64,000 nucleotides of DNA from Pseudomonas sp. ML96 (GTDB lineage Bacteria; Pseudomonadota; Gammaproteobacteria; Pseudomonadales; Pseudomonadaceae). Below the pieces are notes generated by a model. The model made no database searches. It was not told where the DNA came from and saw only the letters and a list, made by a program, of their open reading frames with translations. The stretch lies in the NCBI RefSeq assembly GCF_000761545.1, contig NZ_JPMY01000023.1, positions 1 through 64,000 of the forward strand. Reading direction: 5' to 3'. Position numbers and translations under genes: made by a program. This document shows positions 1-7,358 of this stretch, piece by piece. The first letter of the stretch is position 1, and each line of letters opens with the position of its first letter.

Positions 1-159
1 CTGCGTCCCACGCCTAGCCTGGCGAGATTTTTCGCGGCAACGCGGCTTGCGCCGGAACGTCAACAGACCCTACGCCATAACGCCGTGGCTGCGACGCCAC
101 GCCCGACGCGAGCGCAGCCGCTAGCTGTTAACCTCGAATCATTTGAACGGGAGATTTCC

Positions 160-1962
160 ATGCCACATGACGGCAGCCTGCTGCAGGGCGCAGTCGTATT
201 CCTCTGCGCCGCAGTGCTCGCGGTGCCTCTGGCCAAGCGCCTGCAACTGGGCGCCGTGCTCGGCTACCTGCTGGCCGGCGTGCTGATCGGCCCATCCGTG
301 CTCGGACTGATCGGCGACACCGAGAGCGTCAGCCACTTCTCCGAGCTGGGCGTGGTCCTGCTGCTGTTCATCATCGGTCTGGAGCTGTCGCCCAAGCGCC
401 TGTGGGTGATGCGCAAGGCGGTGTTCGGCGTCGGCCTGGCCCAGGTGCTGCTCACTGCCCTGGTGATCGGTACGGTGGCGCTGTTCGGCTTCCACCAGCC
501 GCTGCCGGTGGCCATGGTTCTCGGCCTGGGCCTGGCGCTCTCCTCCACCGCCTTCGGCCTGCAGCTGCTGGCCGAACGCAAGGAACTGACCAGCCCACAC
601 GGGCGCATGGCCTTCGCCATCCTGCTGTTCCAGGACATCGCCGCCATCCCGCTGATCGCCCTGGTGCCGATGCTCGGCGACGCCAGCCCGCACCCGCTGC
701 CGGGCAACGAGCTGCGCGGCCTGCTGGAAGTCTTCGGCAGCATCGCCCTGGTGGTGCTCGGCGGCCGCTACCTGCTGCGCCCGGTGTTCCGCATCGTGTC
801 CAAGAGCGGCAGCCACGAGGTCTCCACTGCCACCGCCCTGCTGGTGGTGATCGGCACCGCCTGGCTGATGGAGCTGGCCGGCATCTCCATGGCCCTGGGC
901 GCCTTCCTCGCCGGCATGCTGCTGGCGGACTCGGAGTACCGCCACGAGCTGGAGTCGCAGATCGAACCGTTCAAGGGCCTGCTGCTCGGGCTGTTCTTCA
1001 TCAGCGTAGGCATGGCCGCCAACCTCCAGCTGCTGTGGCAGGAACCACTGCTGGTACTGGGCCTGACCTTGCTGCTGATTGGCCTCAAGCTGCCGGTGCT
1101 GCTGGTGGTCGGCCGCCTTGCCGGTGGCCTGTCGCGCAGCAGCGCACTACGCCTGGCCGTACTGCTGGCGGCCGGCGGTGAATTCGCCTTCGTGGTGTTC
1201 CGCATGGCGCGCAACGAGCAGCTGCTCGATGCGCATATCCACGACCTGCTGGTGATCTCCATCACCCTGTCGATGGCCCTCACCCCTCTGCTGGTGATGC
1301 TGGTCGCGCACTGGTTCAAGAGCCCGCCCGCCAGCGCCCGCGAGGTTCCGCCAGAGCTGGAGACGGTGGACAGCGACACGCCGCGCGTGGTGCTGGCCGG
1401 CATGGGTCGCATGGGCCAGGTGGTGGCGCGGGTGCTGCGTGCCCAGCATGTGCCTTTCGTCGCCCTGGACAACTCGGTGGACGCGGTGGAGATGTCGCGC
1501 AGCCTAGGGCAGATGCCGATCTTCTACGGCAACCCGCTGCGCCCGGAGATCCTGCGCGCCGCCCAGGTGGACAAGGCCGAGTGGTTCATCGTCGCCACCG
1601 ACGACCCGGAGACCAACCTCAAGACCGCCGAACTGGTGCGCAAGCTCTACCCGCATGTGAAGGTCATCGCCCGTGCGCGCAACCGCCAGCACGTGCACAA
1701 GCTGTGGGACCTCAACGCCCTGGCCGTGCGCGAGACCTTCCACTCCAGCCTGGAGATGAGTCGCCAGGTGCTGCGCGGCCTGGGCCTGAGCGAGGAACAG
1801 GCGCAGGCGCGTCTGCGCCGCTTCCAGCGCCACGACGAAGAAGTGCTGGAGGCGCAGCACAAGGTCTACGACAACCAGGCCGCGGTACAACAGACCGCTC
1901 GCCAGGCCCGTCTGGACCTGGAAACCCTGTTCAACAGCGACGACGACCAGCGCGCCACCTGA
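160..1962 (+). CDS. CPA2-family (KefB/KefC-type) potassium/proton antiporter
   Basis: This is an inner-membrane monovalent cation:proton antiporter of the CPA2 family, about 600 residues, close to the usual KefB/KefC length. The N-terminal two thirds hold about twelve hydrophobic helices (Na+/H+ exchanger fold). The C-terminal part carries a Rossmann-type TrkA-N (RCK) domain beginning VVLAGMGRMGQVVARVL, which in the family binds nucleotide or glutathione adducts to gate the channel. I chose the ATG at 160 because CGGGAG lies just upstream and the protein then starts directly at the first membrane helix; an in-frame start at 85 would add 25 low-complexity residues. No KefF/KefG ancillary subunit is adjacent, so glutathione gating is uncertain. 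The 159 bases before it show no recognisable feature. Confidence 0.85.
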   Translation: MPHDGSLLQGAVVFLCAAVLAVPLAKRLQLGAVLGYLLAGVLIGPSVLGLIGDTESVSHFSELGVVLLLFIIGLELSPKRLWVMRKAVFGVGLAQVLLTALVIGTVALFGFHQPLPVAMVLGLGLALSSTAFGLQLLAERKELTSPHGRMAFAILLFQDIAAIPLIALVPMLGDASPHPLPGNELRGLLEVFGSIALVVLGGRYLLRPVFRIVSKSGSHEVSTATALLVVIGTAWLMELAGISMALGAFLAGMLLADSEYRHELESQIEPFKGLLLGLFFISVGMAANLQLLWQEPLLVLGLTLLLIGLKLPVLLVVGRLAGGLSRSSALRLAVLLAAGGEFAFVVFRMARNEQLLDAHIHDLLVISITLSMALTPLLVMLVAHWFKSPPASAREVPPELETVDSDTPRVVLAGMGRMGQVVARVLRAQHVPFVALDNSVDAVEMSRSLGQMPIFYGNPLRPEILRAAQVDKAEWFIVATDDPETNLKTAELVRKLYPHVKVIARARNRQHVHKLWDLNALAVRETFHSSLEMSRQVLRGLGLSEEQAQARLRRFQRHDEEVLEAQHKVYDNQAAVQQTARQARLDLETLFNSDDDQRAT

Positions 1963-1985
1963 GGCGCGCAAGCTTTCCTGCAGGC

Positions 1986-2017
1986 AAAAAAAGGCCCGCT
2001 GTCATCGGACGCGGGCC
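1986..2017 (-). terminator. Intrinsic terminator of putP
   Basis: A 7-bp GGCCCGC/GCGGGCC stem with an 11-base loop (1993-2017) is followed on the minus strand by seven T residues (1986-1992). It lies about 110 bases past the putP stop. The plus strand has no T tract, so it should act on putP only. Confidence 0.75.
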
Positions 2018-2124
2018 ACAAAGCACTATCGGGTCGTAGGTGAACTCCGCCGGCAACCGATGAGGGTGGCTGCCCTGGGAGTGACACGCGCTCGGACGAC
2101 CGGCCGAACGCGTGGGGGTATTGC

Positions 2125-3618
2125 TTAGCGGACGTGAGCGTCCTGGTATTCCTTCTCGGCTTCGTCGAAGCGCTGCAGCATGCTGGCGGTCGGAGCGTTG
2201 CCGATGCGGCTGAAGACCAGGATGGCGATGGTACCCAGGATGAAGCCCGGGATGATTTCGTACAGACCCATGCCGATCCAGTTCTTCCAGATGATCACGG
2301 TGGCAGCACCGACGACCATGCCGGCCAGGGCGCCGTTACGGGTCATGCCTTTCCACATCAGGGACAGGATCACCACCGGACCGAAGGCAGCACCGAAGCC
2401 AGCCCAGGCGTAGGAAACCAGGCCCAGTACTTTGCTGTCCGGGTTCTGCGCGATGAGGATGGCGATCACGGCGATCAGCAGCACCATGGCGCGGCCGACC
2501 CAGACCAGTTCCTTCTGCGAAGCGCTCTTACGCAGGAAGGCCTTGTAGAAGTCTTCGGTCAGGGCACTGGAGCAGACCAGCAGCTGGCAGCTCAGGGTGC
2601 TCATTACTGCGGCCAGGATGGCGGACAGAACTACACCGGCAACCCAGGGGTTGAACAGGATCTTGGTCAGTTCGATGAACACGCGCTCGCCGTTCTCGTG
2701 AACAGGGCCAGCCAGATCAGGGTTGTTGTTGAAGTAGGCGATACCGAAGAAGCCCACGGCCACGGCGCCGCCGAGGCAGAGGATCATCCAGGCCATGCCG
2801 ATGCGGCGGGCGGCCGGGATCGATTTGACCGAGTCGGCAGCCATGAAGCGCACCAGGATGTGCGGCTGGCCGAAGTAGCCCAGGCCCCAGCCCAGCAGCG
2901 AGATGATCGCGATGAAGGACAGATTGCGGAACATGTCGAAGTTGGCCGGGTTGGCCTGCTCGATGGTGGCCATGGCCGCATCGAAGTCGCCGAGGGCGAG
3001 CACCACGAACACCGGGGTGATCAGCAGGGCGAAGATCATCATGGTGGCCTGCACGGTGTCGGTCCAGCTCACTGCCAGGAAGCCACCGATGAACACGTAG
3101 GCGATGGTCGCCGCGGCGCCGACCCACAGGGCGGTGTCATAGGACAGGCCGAAGGTGCTTTCGAACAGGCGGGCACCGGCCACCACGCCCGAGGCGCAGT
3201 AGATGGTGAAGAACACCAGGATCACCAGCGCGGAGAAGATGCGCAGGATCTTGCTGTTGTCTTCGAAGCGGTTGGTGAAGAAGTCCGGCAGGGTCAGGGC
3301 GTTGCCGTTGTGCTCGGTCTGCACGCGCAGGCGACCGGCAACCAGCAGCCAGTTGAGCCAGGCGCCGATGATCAGGCCGATGGCGATCCAGCTCTCGGAG
3401 ATGCCGGCAACGAAGATCGCGCCTGGCAGGCCCATCAGCAGCCAGCCGCTCATGTCGGAGGCGCCGGCGGACAGGGCGGTAACGAAACTACCGAGGCTGC
3501 GACCGCCGAGGATGTAGTCGGAGAAGTTCTTGGTGGCCAGGTAGGCAGCAAAGCCGATTGCGATCATCGCGGCGATGTACACCACGAAGGTAATCAGCAT
3601 GGGGGTGCTAGCTGTCAT
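2125..3618 (-). CDS. putP: Sodium/proline symporter PutP
   Basis: High-affinity Na+-coupled proline uptake permease of the solute:sodium symporter family, located in the inner membrane. The 497-residue length, the LGGRSLGSFVTALSAGASDM segment in helix II and about thirteen hydrophobic helices match PutP closely. The start is the ATG at 3618, preceded by GAGGG at a spacing of 9. No putA lies next to it, so this is a stand-alone transport gene with its own terminator. Substrate assignment rests on strong overall resemblance to E. coli and Pseudomonas PutP. Confidence 0.92.
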   Translation of the reverse strand: MTASTPMLITFVVYIAAMIAIGFAAYLATKNFSDYILGGRSLGSFVTALSAGASDMSGWLLMGLPGAIFVAGISESWIAIGLIIGAWLNWLLVAGRLRVQTEHNGNALTLPDFFTNRFEDNSKILRIFSALVILVFFTIYCASGVVAGARLFESTFGLSYDTALWVGAAATIAYVFIGGFLAVSWTDTVQATMMIFALLITPVFVVLALGDFDAAMATIEQANPANFDMFRNLSFIAIISLLGWGLGYFGQPHILVRFMAADSVKSIPAARRIGMAWMILCLGGAVAVGFFGIAYFNNNPDLAGPVHENGERVFIELTKILFNPWVAGVVLSAILAAVMSTLSCQLLVCSSALTEDFYKAFLRKSASQKELVWVGRAMVLLIAVIAILIAQNPDSKVLGLVSYAWAGFGAAFGPVVILSLMWKGMTRNGALAGMVVGAATVIIWKNWIGMGLYEIIPGFILGTIAILVFSRIGNAPTASMLQRFDEAEKEYQDAHVR

Positions 3619-3957
3619 GGGGGGATACCCTCTCGCTTGTTTTTATGCGCCGCGACGGGTCGTTCGCGGCAGGGTTGGCAAACGCGTCCGCTCGTGGCGG
3701 ACATCCGGGCGCCCTGATGGTTTGACCAGGGCACCATAAAGTGGACGCCCGCTGCCGGCGCCGCATCACCCGCTTCCCTCCCGGAAACGCCAACAGGGCA
3801 CGCAATGCGCACCCTGTCAGGATGACGACCTCCGACAAGGGACGAGCCCATACCTTCGGTTTAGTCCATTGTTCTGGCGAAACAAGCACGCAACGCGCAG
3901 GCGATCGCCAGAACGGGATGCAGGACTCTAGTGACTGGGGGATGACAGGTTCTTGCG
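3619..3957. other. Intergenic region upstream of putP
   Basis: About 340 bases hold no credible gene. The region should contain the putP promoter on the minus strand, but I could not pick out confident -35/-10 boxes or a known operator by eye. Confidence 0.4.
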
Positions 3958-3991
3958 AAAATCTCCGGAGTTTTTGCGAAAAACTCCGGAG
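3958..3991 (-). terminator. Hairpin terminator of the chemoreceptor gene
   Basis: A perfect 13-bp stem (CTCCGGAGTTTTT / AAAAACTCCGGAG) with a GCG loop occupies 3963-3991, 12 bases past the chemoreceptor stop. On the minus strand it is followed by ATTTTCGC, a short T tract, so termination is plausible but not textbook. Confidence 0.6.
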
Positions 3992-4003
3992 CACGGCAGA
4001 AAC

Positions 4004-5965
4004 TCAGAACTGGAAGCGTGCCAGCATGTCCTTCATCTTCTGCCCCAGCTTGTGCAGGCCCTGGGCAGCCGACTCGGCCTGCTTGGAGCTGGACATGTTC
4101 TGCGCGCTGGCCTCGCGGATGCTCTCCATGGCCTGTACCAGCTGATCCATACCGGCCAGCTGCTGCTGGGCCGAGACGGCGATTTCGGCCACCGCCTGGG
4201 CGCCCTCGTCGATATTCAGCGACAGCAGACGAATGGCCTCACCGGCCAGGCCGGACTGTTTCACCCCTTCGCTGACCGCCCGGCTGCCCTGCTCCGCCGC
4301 CAGCACGGTGCTGCTGGTGGCGCGCTGGATTTCGCCGAGGATGCCGCGCACCTGCACAGTGGCCTGTTTGGACTGCTCGGCCAGGCTCTTCACCTCCTGC
4401 GCCACTACCGAGAAGCCCTTGCCCTGCTCGCCGGCCTTGGCCGCTTCGATGGAGGCGTTGACCGCCAGCAGGTTGGACTGTTCGGCCAGGTCGTTGACCG
4501 TAGCGATGATCTCGCCAATGGTCTGCACCTGCTCGGCCAGGTGGGTGATGTTCTCGCCGACCTGATCCATCTGCTGGTGGATGCGGCGCATGCCCTCGAC
4601 CACTTCCTCCACCGCGCGGCGACCGTCCTGGGATACCTGGATCGAACGCTGCGCCGTCTGTGACACCGACAGCGCGCGCTGGCTGGAAAGCATCGCGGTC
4701 TGCTTGATCTCCTCCACCGTGGTGCTGGTCTCGCTGATGGCGGTGGCGGTCTCGGCCGTGCCGGCGGCGATCTGGTAGGCGCCGGCAGCGATCTCGCTGG
4801 CCGAATCGGTGAGCACGCCAATACCACCGCGGATATCACCGTTGATCTGGCGCAGGTCGACCAGCATCTGGGCGAAAGCATTGCCGAGCAGGTCATTGTG
4901 CGATTGCGGGCGGACCTCGATGGTCAGGTTGCCGGCGGCGATCTGCCGTGCCGATTCGGCCATCTGCCGCAGGGACTGCAGCATGCGCGCGAAGGCCTGG
5001 CCGAACTGGTCGTCATGCGACTGTGGTTGTACCTCGACGGCCAGGTTGCCGGCGGCGATCTGCCGCGCCGACTCGGCAGTGTGGCGCAGCGCCTGGATCA
5101 TCGCGGCGAAGGCCTGGCCGAACTGGTCGTCCTGCGACTGCGGCTGCACCTCGACACTCAGGTTGCCGGCGGCGATCTGCCGCGCCGACTCGGCGGTCTG
5201 GCGCAGCGACTGCAGCATGCGCACGATGGCCGCCTGCAGTGCGCCGACCTCGTCCGAGCGCGCATGCACGCTTAGTTCGACGGCCAAGTTGCCGGCGCTG
5301 ACCTTGTCCGCCACCTCGCTGACCGCGCGCAGCGGGCGAGCGATGTGCTGGGTGAGGAACAGTGCCGCGGCCACCACGATCAGGGCCGACAGGATCAGGC
5401 CGATCAGGATGGCCTGCTGCGTCTCCGCCGCACTCTCGGTCGCGGCCAGATCACGCTTGGCCTGCAGGCTCTGCTCGTCGGCGACCATCTCGCCCACCAG
5501 GGTACGAATCTGGTCCATCAGCTGCTTGCCCTGGTCGGTCAGCACCTGCTGGCGGGCAGCCTCGAGGCCCTGTTGGCGGCGCAGGTCGATGGTGCTGGCC
5601 AGCGACTGCAGGCGCCGCTCGACCAGTGGTCGCAGCTGCGCCAGACGGCGCTGCTGTTCGGGGTTGTCGATGGTCAGCTGGCGCAGGCTGCCCAGTTCTC
5701 CGTCTACCCGTGGCAGGGCCGCGGCGTAGGGCTCCAGATATTGATCGGAGCCGGTGATCAGGTAGCCGCGCTGGCCGGTCTCGGCGTCCTTCACCAGCGA
5801 CAGCAGAGTATTGAGCTGCGCCACCACTTCATGGGTGTGCGCGACCCAGCGCGCGGTCTCCTGCATGTGCAGCGTGTTGCGGTAGGAAATGCCGCCGATG
5901 ACGACCAAGACCAGCAGAATCGCGCTGAAGCTGCCCCACAGCTTCGCCCCGATCGATAACCTCAT
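4004..5965 (-). CDS. Methyl-accepting chemotaxis protein with CHASE3-type sensor and tandem HAMP units
   Basis: Transmembrane chemoreceptor of 653 residues. TM1 is about residues 10-28, followed by a periplasmic CHASE3-like helical domain (about 35-180, with the AETGQRGYLITGS motif), TM2 (about 186-207) and a HAMP domain (209-256). Three nearly identical 39-residue HAMP-like units follow (257-295, 296-334, 335-373), then the cytoplasmic signalling domain whose hairpin tip includes FSVVAQEVKSLAEQ. It should signal through CheW/CheA. There is no C-terminal CheR-tethering pentapeptide; the protein ends in ARFQF. Upstream, 105 bases separate it from the truncated hemoglobin gene, so it may be an independent unit. 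The ligand is unknown. Confidence 0.9.
   Translation of the reverse strand: MRLSIGAKLWGSFSAILLVLVVIGGISYRNTLHMQETARWVAHTHEVVAQLNTLLSLVKDAETGQRGYLITGSDQYLEPYAAALPRVDGELGSLRQLTIDNPEQQRRLAQLRPLVERRLQSLASTIDLRRQQGLEAARQQVLTDQGKQLMDQIRTLVGEMVADEQSLQAKRDLAATESAAETQQAILIGLILSALIVVAAALFLTQHIARPLRAVSEVADKVSAGNLAVELSVHARSDEVGALQAAIVRMLQSLRQTAESARQIAAGNLSVEVQPQSQDDQFGQAFAAMIQALRHTAESARQIAAGNLAVEVQPQSHDDQFGQAFARMLQSLRQMAESARQIAAGNLTIEVRPQSHNDLLGNAFAQMLVDLRQINGDIRGGIGVLTDSASEIAAGAYQIAAGTAETATAISETSTTVEEIKQTAMLSSQRALSVSQTAQRSIQVSQDGRRAVEEVVEGMRRIHQQMDQVGENITHLAEQVQTIGEIIATVNDLAEQSNLLAVNASIEAAKAGEQGKGFSVVAQEVKSLAEQSKQATVQVRGILGEIQRATSSTVLAAEQGSRAVSEGVKQSGLAGEAIRLLSLNIDEGAQAVAEIAVSAQQQLAGMDQLVQAMESIREASAQNMSSSKQAESAAQGLHKLGQKMKDMLARFQF
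4847..5197 (-). repeat. Three tandem 117-bp coding repeats (HAMP-like units)
   Basis: Three in-frame 117-bp units (4847-4963, 4964-5080, 5081-5197) encode the core AESARQIAAGNL, then a (V/I)EV(Q/R)PQS connector and an (F/L)G(Q/N)AFA helix. DNA identity is visibly high, for example the repeated GCGATCTGCCG block at a 117-base period, which suggests recent duplication or gene conversion. Confidence 0.85.
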
Positions 5966-6070
5966 GTCCCTGCCTCCCAGGCTCGTTATGACTCCCCGTC
6001 ATCAGTGATAGCTCAGAATCGCCGATTTGGCCCATGGGCTGCGGCCCGCCTCCATCGGTAAAGACTGACG

Positions 6071-6499
6071 CTAGCGCTCGATGATCTGCTCGCGCATCGG
6101 CGCCAGGCGCGCCAATAGGCGGTTCTGCACCGGCACGGCGACGCCCTCGGCTTCCATCGCATCGATCAGGTCCTCGACCAATGCGTTGAAGTCGCCACGA
6201 TCGATGTTGAGGCCCTTGTGGCTCTCTTCCATGCTGTCGCCGGTGTACTCACAGGGACCGCCCGCCTCGACGCAGATCTGCTCCACCAGCTTGTCGCGCA
6301 GGCGCTCGATGTCGATATCGTCGAAGTGATGGGTGATGCGCGGGTTGCGCGCGGCATTGAGCAGCATGCCCTCGACGATGCGGGTGATGCCGGGTAGCTC
6401 GCCGAGGCCGCGGTACAGGCTGTCATCCTTGGGCGGCGGCAACGGAGCACTGGTACAGGCGGTGAGCAGCAGGGCCAGCAGCAACGACGGCAGGCGCAT
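6071..6499 (-). CDS. Group 1 truncated hemoglobin with lipoprotein signal
   Basis: A 142-residue protein with a lipobox (LLTAC, Cys15) followed by a group 1 (TrHbN-like) globin: LYRGLGELPGITRIVEGML at residues 28-46, HHF at 57-59, and the proximal-histidine segment SHKGLNI with His94. The family binds heme and O2/NO. The unusual point is the signal: the mature globin should be anchored to the envelope, not cytoplasmic. It is the last gene of a tight four-gene operon, with a 2-base gap after the DUF3034 gene. A periplasmic redox or gas-sensing role alongside the cupredoxin-like protein is my inference. Confidence 0.82.
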   Translation of the reverse strand: MRLPSLLLALLLTACTSAPLPPPKDDSLYRGLGELPGITRIVEGMLLNAARNPRITHHFDDIDIERLRDKLVEQICVEAGGPCEYTGDSMEESHKGLNIDRGDFNALVEDLIDAMEAEGVAVPVQNRLLARLAPMREQIIER

Positions 6500-6501
6500 G
6501 G

Positions 6502-7356
6502 TCAGAAACTCCCTTGTACAGACAGGTAGACACCGTCCTGGTTGTCCAGGCCGGCGATCTCGCCCAAACGGGCGTAGGCCAGCACCACGGCCAGGTGCTT
6601 GTTGGGAAAGTAGCCGACGAACAGGTCGGACCAGTCGTTCTCGCCAGCGAAGCTGAGGTTGTCCGGCTTCTCGCGGTATTCCACCCCTATCGCCCAGCGC
6701 GGGTTGAGCAGCACGGCGACGGAGCCTTCCTTGAGCACCGAGTGCTTGTCGCGGCGGTCACCACCGAAGCCCAGCAGGCCCTGCTCGTTGGCCCGGCTGT
6801 AGCGCAGATTGCCGTTGAGCAGCAGGTTGTAGCCGAAGGCGCCACCGAGGAACAGGCGGCTGGCCGCAAGATAGGCCTCGGTGTCCTCGTCGCGCTCGGC
6901 GCCGATCAGGCTCGGCACCAGGAAGTCCTTCTGCCGCTTGTATTCGAGGCCCAGGGAGACCTGCGGCAGGCGGTCATAGATCAGGTCGCCGAACAGGCGC
7001 ACCTTGAGCCCGACTATGTCCTGGCTGAGGCTCTTGTCCGGCAGGCTCAGGTCGCGCGCCAGGGTGCCCAGGTCGAAGCGCTGGCGGGCGTAGCTCAGCT
7101 CCATGCGGTTGCCGTAGGACACGGCCAGGCCACCGACATCCAGGCGATAGTCGCCGGTCTCGACCCGCGTCAGGAAACTGCTGCCGCCCCACTCGCCCTC
7201 CTCGCCATAACCGGCGATGACTGCCCAGGGCACGATGCCACCGCCGGCCGCGCCGTCGATGCTGGTGGCGCCACCGGTGGCCAGAATGCGCCCCTGCTCG
7301 GCGCCGGCGAGAGCGGGCAACAGGCCGCAGAGAAGAATGGTCAGGCGCTTGAGCAT
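6502..7356 (-). CDS. DUF3034 family secreted protein
   Basis: A 284-residue protein with a clear signal peptide (MLKRLTILLCGLLPALAGA) and then GGATSIDGAAGGGIVPWAV and alternating beta-type segments, matching the DUF3034 family of predicted outer-membrane beta-barrel proteins of unknown function. The start at 7356 puts the signal peptide at the N-terminus and lies 2 bases after the stop of the GGDEF/EAL gene; an in-frame extension to 7404 would overlap that gene and add non-signal residues. Its place between a c-di-GMP enzyme and an envelope globin suggests a shared envelope function. No biochemical role can be read from the sequence. Confidence 0.75.
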   Translation of the reverse strand: MLKRLTILLCGLLPALAGAEQGRILATGGATSIDGAAGGGIVPWAVIAGYGEEGEWGGSSFLTRVETGDYRLDVGGLAVSYGNRMELSYARQRFDLGTLARDLSLPDKSLSQDIVGLKVRLFGDLIYDRLPQVSLGLEYKRQKDFLVPSLIGAERDEDTEAYLAASRLFLGGAFGYNLLLNGNLRYSRANEQGLLGFGGDRRDKHSVLKEGSVAVLLNPRWAIGVEYREKPDNLSFAGENDWSDLFVGYFPNKHLAVVLAYARLGEIAGLDNQDGVYLSVQGSF

Positions 7357-7358
7357 GC

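Noticed and set aside
2134..3717. Long open frame antisense to putP
   Set aside because: His/Gln/Gly-rich low-complexity translation, opposite a clear PutP; a shadow of GC-biased codons.
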